From positions 434,001 to 498,000 of the forward strand of contig JADIZV010000001.1 in the NCBI GenBank assembly GCA_016704565.1: DNA of 64,000 nt, in the 5' to 3' direction. Source of the DNA: Candidatus Phosphoribacter baldrii (GTDB taxonomy: Bacteria; Actinomycetota; Actinomycetes; Actinomycetales; Dermatophilaceae). The translations under genes and the position numbers were made by a program. Below, one piece after another: positions 26,427 through 35,057 of the stretch. Within the stretch, counting starts at the first letter, position 1. Every line of letters begins with the position of its first letter. The notes beneath the pieces are model-generated. The model had not been told where the DNA came from and did not search any database. It was given only the letters and a program-made list of their open reading frames with translations.

Positions 26427-26935
26427 GCCTCGATGACTTCACGGCTCTGGCCGACGGCGCGATCGACGAGATCGACGTCCGGGCGCTCGCTGGTCTGCGC
26501 GAGTTCTACCGCCGCACCGACCCGATGCCCAGTGGCCTCACCGATCGGATCAAGTTCGAGTTGACCCTGGCCGCCCTGCACGCCGAGGTGGCGCAGCTCC
26601 AGGAACTGACCCTGTCCGGCAGTGGGGCCCGAGCCGACGCGCAGCCCTTGGCCCCGACCGAGTCGGTGACTTTCACCAGCAGCCGGTTCAGCCTCATGGT
26701 GACCGTCGGGTCGGGGCCGCAGGACGCCCCGAGTGGGACGGTCCGGATCGACGGATGGGTGACCGGCGGACCCGCGGACGTCGAGGTGCGGGTCGGCGGC
26801 ACGAGCCTGTCGACATCCACCGACGCCGGCGGCCGCTTCGTCATCGAAGCCGTCCCACGCGGGTCGGCCCGATTCGTGTTGCGGCCGCATGCCACCGACG
26901 ACGGACCGGTCATCACCCCTGCCATCGAGTTGTAG
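26423..26935 (+). CDS. Small two-part protein in the anti-sigma position
   Basis: 170 residues. The N-terminal half is helical and acidic (LADGAIDEIDVRALAGLREF, YRRTDPMPSGLTDRIKFELT, then LAALHAEVAQLQELT). The C-terminal half looks like a small beta-sandwich of the carboxypeptidase-regulatory/Ig type (TVRIDGWVTGGPADVEVRVG, then STSTDAGGRFVIEAVPRGSA). No transmembrane helix. It overlaps the sigma gene (ATGA) and the CHAT gene (TAGTG). Position suggests a sigma regulator and possible protease substrate; nothing in the sequence proves this. Confidence 0.75.
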   Translation: MSLDDFTALADGAIDEIDVRALAGLREFYRRTDPMPSGLTDRIKFELTLAALHAEVAQLQELTLSGSGARADAQPLAPTESVTFTSSRFSLMVTVGSGPQDAPSGTVRIDGWVTGGPADVEVRVGGTSLSTSTDAGGRFVIEAVPRGSARFVLRPHATDDGPVITPAIEL

Positions 26936-29547
26936 TGGCGGGATCGCTCCACGAGCCTCTCGACGCCGAACCCCTCGACGTCATTGCGGACCTGCACCGA
27001 CGTGCACTGACCGCGTTGGAGAGCTACCGGCCCGACGAAGCCGCCGTGCTGCTCGCGGACGCCCAGTCAGCGCTGGACTCGCTGACCCCCGGACCGGGTG
27101 ACAGCGAGCGAGCTGACGAACTGCGAACCCGGGTGCTGCTGGCGGCGAGCTGGGCGGCATACGAGAGGCACGGACCGGACGCGGCGGAGAGCCTCGTCGC
27201 GAGCGCCGCCGACCTGGCTCGGGCAACCTCGCGCGACGACCTGGTCGCCTTGTGTCACCTGCAGACTGCGTCGATGCGCGGGCGAGCCGGGGACCTTTCC
27301 GGGTCCCTGCGGGCGATGCATCGGGCCGGGGAGGGCCTGGCCGGTATGCCGCCCACTGACCAAGCGCGGCTGCTGACCAACCGCGGCGTGCTCGCAGCCC
27401 AACTCATGCGCCTGAGCGAAGCCGAGGCCGACCTGCATCGGGGCGCGGCCGCGGCGCACGAGGCCGGGGCGCCGGTCATCGAGTTCATGGCGCGGCACAA
27501 CCTCGGCTGGGTCCACTACCTGCGCGGTGATCTCCCGCGCGCTTTGGCGGTGATGAACGAGGCGGACGCCATGCCCGCCGAGGTCAACCGCGCGGTGTCC
27601 CGGCTGGACCGGGCCCGGGTGCTGCTCGAAGCCGGGCTACTCGACGAGGCGCGCGCCCTGTTGACCGAGGCGCGTGAACTGGCCGACGCGGACGGCGTCG
27701 CCGCGCTCATCGGTGAGATCGAGCTCGACCTGGCCCGCACTGCGCTCGTCCTTGGCGACGCTCGCTCAGCCGTCACCCTGGCGCGGACCGCACGAGGTCG
27801 GTTCCGGGGAGAGGCAAGCGCCAGCTGGCGCCGTCGCGCCTACCTCGCCGAGCTCGAGGCGAGCGTTCGGTCGGGGATCTCGTTGCCGCGCACTGCCCGG
27901 ACCGCCCTGTCGTTGGCCCAGGTCGCGGCCGAGCACGCCGACGATCACGTCGCTCGTCGAGCGGCCCTTGTCGCCGCGGACGCCCTGTCCGCATCCGGCA
28001 ACATCACTGCTGCTGCCGCCGCCCTTCGCCAGACGTCGGGTTTGGTGCGCTCGGCCTCCTTGCCCACCCGGCTGCATGTGCGGCTTGTCGCCGCTCGGAT
28101 TGCCGCGACCGACCGGCCGCGCGCAGCGGCGCGTCAGCTCAGCGCCGCGGCCGACGACTTGGCTGCCGCGCAGCAGCGGGCCTCAAGCCTCGACCTGCGG
28201 ACCGCGCTCGGTGTGCACAGCGAGCGCCTGGCAACTCTCGACCTTGACCTTGGCGTCGAAAGTCGTTCTGTCGCATCGCTGTTCAATCGTTCTGAGCGCT
28301 GGCGTGCGGTGTCCGACCGGGTGCCTCTCGTCCGACCGCCACGGGACCCTCAGGCCGCCGACCTGCTCACCCAATTACGAGGAATCCGCGAGGAGTTGCG
28401 CGATGCGCCCGTGGCCGACCAGGCCGACTTGCGCGCTCGCGCCATCGAGCTCGAGCGAGCCGTGCGCGCCCTGGACTGGGCTCGTCCCACGCAGACAGCC
28501 GCGGCGCCACCCACCCAGAGCCGCCCGCTTGGGTATGCCGGCACACTCGCCGCCGTCCGGGCGGCCGACGCGACCCTGGCCACCTTCCTCCCCCACGCCG
28601 GTCACCTGTATGCCGTGGTGCTAGGTCACCGGGGTGGGCGCATCGTGCGATTGGGTCGGCTCGCCGATGTCGACGCGCTGGCCCGACGGGTCCGGGCCGA
28701 CCTCGATGCTGTGACGCTGCCGATGGCTCCCGCGATGCGCCAGGCCGTCGAGGGGTCATTGACGGCCGCCTTGGCCGAGCTCGACGCGGCCCTGCTCGGC
28801 GCCCTGGCTGACGAGGTGACCCACCGGCGCCCCGGCGGGCAGCTGCGCAGTCGCCCACCGACCCGTTTGGTCGTCGTCCCCTCGCGGGTGATCGCCGCCG
28901 TGCCGTTCGGGATGCTGCCCAGCCGCCGCGGCCTGGCGACGACGGTGGCCCGCACCGCGATGGCTTGGGCCTCCGCGGCCGCCAGGCCGCCGGTCGCCCA
29001 GCCTCAGGTCCTTGCGATCGCCGGACCCGACTTGCGGCATGCGGACCGCGAGGTGGCCGAGATCGGCCGTCTGTGGTCAGCGCCGGTCGTGCCGTCCCAC
29101 CAGGCCACCCGCGCCGAGATTGTCGCTGGGCTGGTCGGCCGCGACCTGGTCCACATCGCGGCGCACGGCCAACACCACTATCAGAGCCCGCTGTTCTCGA
29201 CGCTTCGGTTGTCCGACGGGTTGGCTTTCGCCCACGAGTTGCCCGACGCGGGAGTCACCGCCTCCCACATCGTGCTGTCCGCCTGCGAGGTCGGACGAGC
29301 GACGATCCGCCCGGGCGACGAATCGCTCGGGCTGACCGCGGTCCTGCTCAGCATGGGCGTGCAGACCGTTGTTGCCGCCGTCGCCCGAATCCCGGACGAG
29401 CTCGCGGCGGAGGCGATGACGGCATACCACCGGCTGTTGGTGACCGGGATCGACAGTGCCACCGCACTCGCCCAGGCGATCGCGGACCACCCGACGGTGG
29501 CGCGTGCCTTCACCTGCTTCGGAGCCGACTGGCGCGCCGCGCCCTAG
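26935..29547 (+). CDS. TPR-CHAT caspase-like protease
   Basis: 870 residues from GTG 26935, overlapping the previous stop. Residues about 20-480 are helical TPR-like repeats (ALTALESYRPDEAAVLLADA; AHEAGAPVIEFMARHNLGWV; EAGLLDEARALLTEARELAD). The C-terminal CHAT domain has the caspase-type dyad His744 (VHIAAHGQHHYQSPLFSTLR) and Cys784 (IVLSACEVGRATIRPGDESL), with the preceding RLVVVPSRVIAAVPFGML strand. Both catalytic residues are intact. CHAT proteins are proteases often activated by partner-induced change in the TPR part. Last gene of the operon; cysE is convergent 59 bp away. Confidence 0.93.
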   Translation: MAGSLHEPLDAEPLDVIADLHRRALTALESYRPDEAAVLLADAQSALDSLTPGPGDSERADELRTRVLLAASWAAYERHGPDAAESLVASAADLARATSRDDLVALCHLQTASMRGRAGDLSGSLRAMHRAGEGLAGMPPTDQARLLTNRGVLAAQLMRLSEAEADLHRGAAAAHEAGAPVIEFMARHNLGWVHYLRGDLPRALAVMNEADAMPAEVNRAVSRLDRARVLLEAGLLDEARALLTEARELADADGVAALIGEIELDLARTALVLGDARSAVTLARTARGRFRGEASASWRRRAYLAELEASVRSGISLPRTARTALSLAQVAAEHADDHVARRAALVAADALSASGNITAAAAALRQTSGLVRSASLPTRLHVRLVAARIAATDRPRAAARQLSAAADDLAAAQQRASSLDLRTALGVHSERLATLDLDLGVESRSVASLFNRSERWRAVSDRVPLVRPPRDPQAADLLTQLRGIREELRDAPVADQADLRARAIELERAVRALDWARPTQTAAAPPTQSRPLGYAGTLAAVRAADATLATFLPHAGHLYAVVLGHRGGRIVRLGRLADVDALARRVRADLDAVTLPMAPAMRQAVEGSLTAALAELDAALLGALADEVTHRRPGGQLRSRPPTRLVVVPSRVIAAVPFGMLPSRRGLATTVARTAMAWASAAARPPVAQPQVLAIAGPDLRHADREVAEIGRLWSAPVVPSHQATRAEIVAGLVGRDLVHIAAHGQHHYQSPLFSTLRLSDGLAFAHELPDAGVTASHIVLSACEVGRATIRPGDESLGLTAVLLSMGVQTVVAAVARIPDELAAEAMTAYHRLLVTGIDSATALAQAIADHPTVARAFTCFGADWRAAP

Positions 29548-29605
29548 ACCGTCGGCGCAGGGCGGGGCTGCAGGCGGCGCGGCGGCGGGCGGCGGGGCGG
29601 CCGGG

Positions 29606-30334
29606 TCAGATCCAGATGGCCGGGTTGTGATCGAGCATCTCCTCCGGCGTCAGGCCCGCAATGGCCTTGCGGACCTGGGCCGGGATGCCGATCGCGACGT
29701 GCCCGGCCGGGACATCCTTGACGACGACGGAGTTGGCGCCGATCTGGGCGTCGTCGCCGAGCAGGATCGGGCCGAGGATCTTCGCCCCGGCCCCGACCGT
29801 CACCCGGTTGCCCAGAGTGGGGTGGCGCTTGGTCTTGGACAGCGACCGGCCGCCGAGGGTGACCCCGTGGTAGAGCATGACGTCGTCGCCGATCTCGGTC
29901 GTCTCGCCGATGACGACGCCCATCCCGTGGTCGATGAAGAACCGCCGCCCGATCGTCGCCCCGGGGTGGATCTCGACGCCCGTCACCGACCTGACGATCT
30001 GGGACAGCAGCCGGGCCGCCAGGCGGGTCGAGGGGTTGCCCCACAACGAGTGCGCCACCCGATAGGCCCAGATCGCGTGCAGCCCCGACGAGGCGAGGAA
30101 CATCTCGACCCGTGAGTGCGCGGCCGGGTCTCGCAGCATGGCCGCGTCGATGTCCTCGCGGATCATCTCCGCCGTGCGGCGCAGGATCGCCCGGCGCGGC
30201 GCCGACACCGGGCCCGGCGGTCCCACCGGCTCAATCCGGGACGTGAGCCCGGTGTCAGGGTCGGCGGTGAGCTCCCAGGACCGGACGCGCTCGCGTCGCA
30301 GGTCGCGCAGGCTGGTGGTCAGTGCGGCAAGCAT
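29606..30334 (-). CDS. cysE: Serine O-acetyltransferase
   Basis: Left-handed beta-helix acetyltransferase: REDIDAAMLRDPAAHSRVEM, then GLHAIWAYRVAHSLW. Hexapeptide repeats run HPGATIGRRFFIDHGMGVVI, GETTEIGDDVMLYHGVTLGG and HPTLGNRVTVGAGAKILGPI. Catalytic His and Asp of IDHGMG are present. Makes O-acetylserine from serine and acetyl-CoA for cysteine synthesis. ATG 30334 gives 242 residues with a non-typical N-terminal extension; ATG 30166 (MIREDIDAAML) would give the more usual length. It lies just downstream of cysK in one operon. Confidence 0.95.
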   Translation of the reverse strand: MLAALTTSLRDLRRERVRSWELTADPDTGLTSRIEPVGPPGPVSAPRRAILRRTAEMIREDIDAAMLRDPAAHSRVEMFLASSGLHAIWAYRVAHSLWGNPSTRLAARLLSQIVRSVTGVEIHPGATIGRRFFIDHGMGVVIGETTEIGDDVMLYHGVTLGGRSLSKTKRHPTLGNRVTVGAGAKILGPILLGDDAQIGANSVVVKDVPAGHVAIGIPAQVRKAIAGLTPEEMLDHNPAIWI

Positions 30335-30347
30335 GGCGGTATGCCGT

Positions 30348-31280
30348 TCAGTCGACGAGGCCCTCGAAGAGGACGGTGGAGAGGTAACGCTCCCCGAAAC
30401 TGGGGATGATGACAACGATCGTCTTGCCGGCGTTCTCGGGGCGGGCGGCGACCAGGCCTGCGGCATACAGGGCAGCGCCGGAACTCAGCCCGACGAGAAG
30501 GCCTTCCTGCGTGGCGGCCTTGCGGGCGAGCTCGACCGCCTGACCGGCGTTGACGTCGATGACCTCGTCGTAGACGGTGGTGTCGAGGATCTCGGGGACG
30601 AAATTGGCGCCGATGCCCTGGATCTTGTGTGGGCCGGGCGCGCCGCCGTTGAGGATCGGTGACTCCTCGGGCTCGACGGCGATGATCTGGACGCCGGGTT
30701 TGCGGGCCTTGAGGACCTGGCCGACGCCGGTGATCGTGCCACCGGTGCCGATGCCGGCCACGACGATGTCGACGGCGCCGTCGGTGTCGGCCCAGATCTC
30801 CTCGGCGGTGGTGCGACGGTGGATCTCGGGGTTGGCCGCATTGGCGAACTGGCGGGCGAGCACAGCCCCGGGGCGCTCGGCGACGATCTCGTCGGCGCGG
30901 TCGACGGCGCCCTTCATGCCCTTGCTTGGGTCGGTGAGGATGAGCTCGGCGCCGAACGCCCGCAGCAGGGCGCGACGCTCCTTGGACATCGACTCAGGCA
31001 TGGTCAGCACGACGGTGTAACCGCGAGCTGCGCCGACCATGGCCAGCGCGATGCCTGTGTTGCCGGAGGTCGCCTCGACGATCGTGCCACCGGGCTTGAG
31101 CTCGCCGGACGCCTCCGCCGCGTCGACGATCGCGACGCCGATGCGGTCCTTGACCGAGTTGGCCGGGTTGTAGAACTCGAGCTTGGCGGCCACGGTCGCT
31201 TGCGAGTCGGGGAACAGCCGGTTGATCCGGACGAGTGGGGTGCGGCCGACGAGGGCGGTGACGTCGTCATAGATGGGCAT
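30348..31280 (-). CDS. cysK: Cysteine synthase A (O-acetylserine sulfhydrylase)
   Basis: 310 residues, PLP fold type II. PLP lysine in NPANSVKDRIGVAIVDAAE, substrate loop EATSGNTGIALAMVGAARG, phosphate loop GIGTGGTITGVGQVLKARKP, and IQGIGANFVPEILD as in CysK. Condenses O-acetylserine with sulfide. Transcribed with cysE. Sulfide use here sits in the same window as a sulfide dehydrogenase (47.4 kb), though there is no direct link. Confidence 0.97.
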   Translation of the reverse strand: MPIYDDVTALVGRTPLVRINRLFPDSQATVAAKLEFYNPANSVKDRIGVAIVDAAEASGELKPGGTIVEATSGNTGIALAMVGAARGYTVVLTMPESMSKERRALLRAFGAELILTDPSKGMKGAVDRADEIVAERPGAVLARQFANAANPEIHRRTTAEEIWADTDGAVDIVVAGIGTGGTITGVGQVLKARKPGVQIIAVEPEESPILNGGAPGPHKIQGIGANFVPEILDTTVYDEVIDVNAGQAVELARKAATQEGLLVGLSSGAALYAAGLVAARPENAGKTIVVIIPSFGERYLSTVLFEGLVD

Positions 31281-31593
31281 GCGCGGGGCTCTCCGGGGTG
31301 TCGGGTGCGGTCAGGGTCGCTTCCCGGAACGCCGGGAGTCGTTATGGATATTCCAACAGAACGTTATCGGCCGCGTGGAGCGCGTCCACCAGCCGGTATG
31401 CCGTCCGCCGCGGCGTAGGCCGCGCCGCCCACCCTGCTGCAGGTCGGGCCGCCCGCCGAGGGCACCCGGGCGGAGGGTGACCGGCATACGGACGACCGTT
31501 GCTCGGGCACGACGGCGTGATCGGCGCTCGCGGCGGCGTTGCGGCTCGGCGCAATGTCAGTCCCCGTGCGGGTGGAGCCAGCCGAATGCTCCC
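31281..31593. other. Upstream region of cysK
   Basis: No convincing gene. It holds the cysK leader and promoter area: an AT-rich patch TTATGGATATTCCAACAGAA at 31342-31361, in a genome otherwise above 70% GC. Two GTATGCC-motif copies at about 31397 and 31482 are also present. Confidence 0.55.
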
Positions 31594-31627
31594 GTATGCC
31601 GTCCGCTCACCCAGGCGGACGGCATAC
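31594..31627. terminator. Hairpin of two inverted GTATGCCG motifs
   Basis: GTATGCCGTCCGC (31594-31606) and its perfect complement (31615-31627), 8-nt loop. Same architecture as the hairpin at 11903. Located between cysK and the gene at 31698, which are divergent, so here it is not at an obvious transcript end. Confidence 0.75.
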
Positions 31628-31697
31628 CGGCAGCACGGTGGTGCGGCGAGGGGAACTGGGGTTGACACGTGGGCGCTCGGCTGGGGAGGGTGGGGCC

Positions 31698-32012
31698 ATG
31701 ATCGGATTCGTCGCGGGCGCCGCGGTCGGCTATGTGCTGGGGACGCGGGCTGGGCGGGCGCGCTACGAGCAGATCAAGCGCGGCAGTGCACGGCTGTGGC
31801 ACTCCGACCCGGTGCAGCACCGGATCGAAGCGGCTGGGCAGGCCGTGAAGACCCAAGCGGTGCCCTACGTCGCCGACAAGGTGGGCGACGCGGTGAAGGC
31901 AGCGGGACGCGCGGTCAAGGAGAAGGCACGGCCCGCGTTGCCGGCGACGGTGGAGCACCTCCCGGACGGCACCGAGGTCGCCACAACCGAGAAGGACCGA
32001 GCCCGACGGTAA
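31698..32012 (+). CDS. YtxH-like small membrane/stress protein
   Basis: 104 residues from ATG 31698 behind GGGGAGGGTGGGG. A single N-terminal helix MIGFVAGAAVGYVLGTRAGR is the typical YtxH/actinobacterial motif. An amphipathic region follows with repeated KVGDAVKAAGRAVKEKA segments. The stop TAA lies in the first unit of a 19-bp tandem repeat. Membrane-associated protein of unknown role. Confidence 0.75.
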   Translation: MIGFVAGAAVGYVLGTRAGRARYEQIKRGSARLWHSDPVQHRIEAAGQAVKTQAVPYVADKVGDAVKAAGRAVKEKARPALPATVEHLPDGTEVATTEKDRARR

Positions 32013-32061
32013 CGACCGAGCCCGACGGTAACGACCGAGCCCGACGGGAAGGACCGAGCCC
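31995..32061. repeat. 19-bp tandem repeat at the gene 3' end
   Basis: GACCGAGCCCGACGGTAAC starts at 31995 and 32014, a variant ending GGGAAG at 32033, and a partial copy at 32052. The first unit encodes the last residues and stop of the YtxH-like gene, so the repeat seems to have grown from its 3' end. Confidence 0.85.
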
Positions 32062-32083
32062 ATGAGCTCGGGAGCGAACAGCC

Positions 32084-33136
32084 TCAGGTGAGGCGCTCGG
32101 CAGGCGGGACCTCGGCCGGCCAGTGCGGGAAGTAGCCCTCGACGTGGACCAGGTCGGGTTTTGCTCCGAGCGCCAGACAGGCCGCCTTGCAGGCTTCGAC
32201 GAAATCGGGGTTGCCAGCGATGAAGATCGAGTGCTTCTCCAGCGACGGGAAGATCTGGCCGAGCATCGTCGGGATGCGCCCGGTGAACTCGGCGGTGGCC
32301 GGAGGCTCGGCACCGGTGTAGGTGACGATGCTACGGAAGGTCCGGTGCTTGCGTGACCACCACGCCATGAGGCCCTGATCGAAGACGTCGGCCTCGGTGC
32401 GCGCGGAGAAGACCAGCGTCGTGCCCCACGTGAAGCCGCGGCGCAGGGCGCCGTCGGCCAACCCGAGGATCGGCGCCAGACCTGAGCCGGAGGCCAGGCA
32501 CAGGACCGGGGTCTCGACCGAAGGGTCGCCGACGAAGGTGCCGTAAGGGCCGTGGACGAGCAACTGGTCGCCGACGCTGACCTTCTCGTGGACCCACGTG
32601 GACGTGCGCCCGCCCTCGACCTTGGTGATGAGCAGGTGCAGCTCGCCGTCGGGGCGCGGCGCGTTGGCGATCGAGTAGGAGCGCAGCGGGGCGCCCACGC
32701 GCTCGTCGCCGATCATGACGTATTGCCCCGGCCAGAACCGCAGGTTCTCCCCGAGCGGGCGCAACTGCATCTCGACCATCGTCGGCGTGCGCATCACCTT
32801 GTCGGTGACGATGAAGGGCACGAACTCGCGCGGCGGGAAGAGTTTCTGTAGCGCGTCGATCGTGCCGAACTCGATGTCCAGGCTGGCCGTGAGCGGCTTG
32901 GCCATGCACATGAGGCCATAGCCGTTGGCCCGATCCTCTTGTGAGAGAGCCATGTCCAGGACCATGCCCTGGTCGAACGCCCCGTCGAGCACCTTGGTCT
33001 TGCACTCGCCGCACGCGCCCGCGCGGCAGTTGTTGGGCATGATGTAGCCCGCCTTCTCCAAGGCCGAAAGGACCGTGTCACCGGAGTCGCAGATGACCTC
33101 GTGACCGGAAGGCTGCAGGCGGATGGTCGCGGACAT
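32084..33136 (-). CDS. Ferredoxin-NAD(P)H reductase component of a diiron oxygenase
   Basis: 350 residues. An N-terminal plant-type 2Fe-2S domain (NNCRAGACGECKTKVLDG, later GLMCMAKP) is followed by an FAD domain with APLRSYSIANAPRPDGELHL and an NAD(P)-binding domain with CLASGSGLAPILGLADGALR, ending HVEGYFPHW. This is the layout of soluble oxygenase reductases (phenol hydroxylase/methane monooxygenase type): electrons pass NADH to FAD to 2Fe-2S. It lies downstream of, and probably in one operon with, the ferritin-like diiron protein, whose oxygenase partner it presumably reduces. A motif hairpin lies between them. Confidence 0.92.
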   Translation of the reverse strand: MSATIRLQPSGHEVICDSGDTVLSALEKAGYIMPNNCRAGACGECKTKVLDGAFDQGMVLDMALSQEDRANGYGLMCMAKPLTASLDIEFGTIDALQKLFPPREFVPFIVTDKVMRTPTMVEMQLRPLGENLRFWPGQYVMIGDERVGAPLRSYSIANAPRPDGELHLLITKVEGGRTSTWVHEKVSVGDQLLVHGPYGTFVGDPSVETPVLCLASGSGLAPILGLADGALRRGFTWGTTLVFSARTEADVFDQGLMAWWSRKHRTFRSIVTYTGAEPPATAEFTGRIPTMLGQIFPSLEKHSIFIAGNPDFVEACKAACLALGAKPDLVHVEGYFPHWPAEVPPAERLT

Positions 33137-33190
33137 CGTTCCTTCTTGGGAGCCGAAAGGTGGCCTTCGTGGGTGCTAACAGGCGGCAAA

Positions 33191-33232
33191 GGTATGCCGC
33201 GCGACCGCAGGGGGTCGGCCGCGCGGCATACC
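33191..33232. terminator. Hairpin of two inverted GTATGCCG motifs
   Basis: GGTATGCCGCGCG (33191-33203) and its exact complement (33220-33232) with a 16-nt loop. Sits in the 144-bp gap between the diiron protein gene and the reductase gene, so it may attenuate read-through and set subunit ratio. Confidence 0.75.
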
Positions 33233-33280
33233 GGTCGGTGGTGCTTCGATGACGCGCAGTCTCGAAGCAGGATGGCGAGT

Positions 33281-34306
33281 CTAGAAGACGGGGATGATGT
33301 CGTCGAGGTCGACGTCGCTGATCTCTTCGCCGGAGATGTCTACCTCGGGGATGGCCGGGAACGGGATCGAGTAGCGGTCCAAGACACCCTTGAGGTTGAG
33401 GATGGCGTTGCGCCAGTTCTGCTTCTTGGTGTCGTAGTCCGGGATGTGGAAGCCGGCCTCGCGAGCCAGGCGCTCGCCCTCACGCTGGTTGTCGATGAAG
33501 TCGGCGGGCAGGTCCCAGAACTCCATCGGCGGCTCGAAGAGGACGGCCGAGAGGAACAGGTAGCCAGCCCGGATCTGCTTCGTGATGATCGAGCGCTCCG
33601 ACACGTCGAGCTTGGGGTAGTCGCGCTCCATGAGGGACATGCAGATCGCCATGTGGCGACCCTCGTCGCGACCGATGTTGCGGAACGCGGCCTGGAACAC
33701 CGGCTCCTTACAGCCCGCTGCCATCTGGTGGAAGATCGTCGCGGCGGCGATCTCGCCCATGAGGAAGCTGGAGAACAGGACAGCCAGCGAGTAGCGCGGA
33801 ACGGCGGTCTTGTAGCCACTCCAGTAGCGGCCACCGTTGAAGTAGAGCCACTTGGCGTTCTTCTGCAGGCGCCGGCCGATGTCGGTCTTGGGCTCGTAGG
33901 TCAGCGGGTCCGGGTGCTCGAGCAACTTGGTGATGGACAGCCCGCACATCTGCTCGTGCATCTGCTCGTCACGGGTCACCGAGAAGAAGCACCGGCGGAC
34001 CGGGTCTTCCTCGTGCACCTCATAGGTCTTGATGAGGGCCTCGGCGAACACCGGCGGTGCGGAGGCGTCGAAGACCGACAGGAGGGTCCACCAATAGGCG
34101 ATGGACTCACGCTGCTCCCACGTGTAGGAGCTGGGGTCGAAGGTGTCCCACGGCAGCTTGAGCGGGTCCCACTGGTCGCGCTGTGCGGAGGTCCAGATCT
34201 CCTCCATCTTGGCGGTCTCCCGGTGCCAGGACAGCGGGTAGACGTTGGGCTGCTCGGTCTCCGGGGGCAGGTCCATGGAACCTGCGAAGCGCTCGTTGTG
34301 TGCCAT
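33281..34306 (-). CDS. R2-like ferritin-fold diiron oxygenase
   Basis: 341 residues. Two carboxylate/His motifs fit a diiron site: TRDEQMHEQMCGLS in the first half and NIGRDEGRHMAICMSLMERD in the second, with further Glu residues in FSSFLMGEIAAATIFHQMAA. The fold resembles the ribonucleotide reductase R2/R2-like oxidase and bacterial multicomponent monooxygenase families, but the Tyr-radical context is not recognisable. With the dedicated reductase at 32084 this looks like a two-component O2-dependent oxygenase; the substrate is unknown. ATG 34306 is preceded by TCTAAT (-10) and TCTAGA-like (-35) elements. Confidence 0.8.
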   Translation of the reverse strand: MAHNERFAGSMDLPPETEQPNVYPLSWHRETAKMEEIWTSAQRDQWDPLKLPWDTFDPSSYTWEQRESIAYWWTLLSVFDASAPPVFAEALIKTYEVHEEDPVRRCFFSVTRDEQMHEQMCGLSITKLLEHPDPLTYEPKTDIGRRLQKNAKWLYFNGGRYWSGYKTAVPRYSLAVLFSSFLMGEIAAATIFHQMAAGCKEPVFQAAFRNIGRDEGRHMAICMSLMERDYPKLDVSERSIITKQIRAGYLFLSAVLFEPPMEFWDLPADFIDNQREGERLAREAGFHIPDYDTKKQNWRNAILNLKGVLDRYSIPFPAIPEVDISGEEISDVDLDDIIPVF

Positions 34307-34315
34307 GAGCGGCAG

Positions 34316-34353
34316 ATTAGACGTTCAGGCTGTGATTGTCTAGATCTTGATTA
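34316..34353 (-). promoter_or_regulatory. Promoter/operator of the diiron oxygenase gene
   Basis: On the reverse strand TCTAAT (34316-34321) lies 10 bp before the ATG, with TCTAGA 17 bp further upstream inside the palindrome-like AGATCTAGACAAT. This AT-rich stretch could be the operator for the adjacent MarR regulator. Site identity is inferred. Confidence 0.4.
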
Positions 34354-34388
34354 CTTTGTCGGAACGAGACGTGGGTCTCGTTGTGGCG

Positions 34389-34892
34389 TCACTCGGAACG
34401 CTGGCGCAGCAGGCGGCGGAGCAGGACGACAAACGTGTCCAGTTCGCTCTCCCCGAGTGGAGCGAAGAAGGCCCGCTCCACCGAGTTCTCGTTCCCGTAT
34501 GCCGCCACCAGTCGCCGTTCGCCCTCGCCGGTCAGGCGCACGGTGACCAGACGGCGATCGGTGGACTCTCGATGCCGTTCGACCAGCCCGTCACGTTCGA
34601 GGGTGTTGAGCACACTGGAGACAGCGGCCCGTGAGAGCCCGGAGAAGCGGGCAATCTCGCGCGGCTCGAGCTCCTGGGCGACCCAGACACAAAACATCAC
34701 CCGGAAGCCGGCCATGCTCCACCCGGCGTCCCGGTGCACCTCGGACTCGAGCCGGTGCATGTGCAAGGTCGAGAGCCGGACGAGGTTGAAGGACGCCCGC
34801 AGCGCCAGCAGGTCCGCGTCGGGGTGGGTTTGGGCGACCTTGGCGGCGGCCGATGCCTCGAACGAGTCCGACCTGACACTCGTTGTGCTCAC
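34389..34892 (-). CDS. MarR-family transcription regulator
   Basis: 167 residues from GTG 34892. Winged helix core: WSMAGFRVMFCVWVAQELEP, then REIARFSGLSRAAVSSVLNT, then LERDGLVERHRESTDRRLVT with the DRR wing motif and VRLTGEGERR. Located 82 bp upstream of the diiron oxygenase in the same direction, so it probably controls that operon in response to a small (perhaps aromatic) ligand. A TTGACAGTCAA palindrome lies upstream. Confidence 0.9.
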   Translation of the reverse strand: MSTTSVRSDSFEASAAAKVAQTHPDADLLALRASFNLVRLSTLHMHRLESEVHRDAGWSMAGFRVMFCVWVAQELEPREIARFSGLSRAAVSSVLNTLERDGLVERHRESTDRRLVTVRLTGEGERRLVAAYGNENSVERAFFAPLGESELDTFVVLLRRLLRQRSE

Positions 34893-34910
34893 GACTAGAT
34901 AATGTCAGCC

Positions 34911-34921
34911 TTGACAGTCAA
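34911..34921. promoter_or_regulatory. Candidate MarR operator
   Basis: TTGACAGTCAA, an 11-bp palindrome 18 bp ahead of the marR-like GTG, overlapping the probable promoter (TATCTA near 34893-34898 on the reverse strand). Position suggests autoregulation. Confidence 0.45.
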
Positions 34922-35057
34922 TCTGTGCATGACTTTGGTCGCGCTGTGTCCCACGAACTCCTCGAAAACCTCACACCCGCCGACGTTTCCCCGGTGGCGG
35001 ACCGCCGAACGCCCTCGAAGACCTCACACCCACCGACGATCTCGTCCGCGACCGGCC

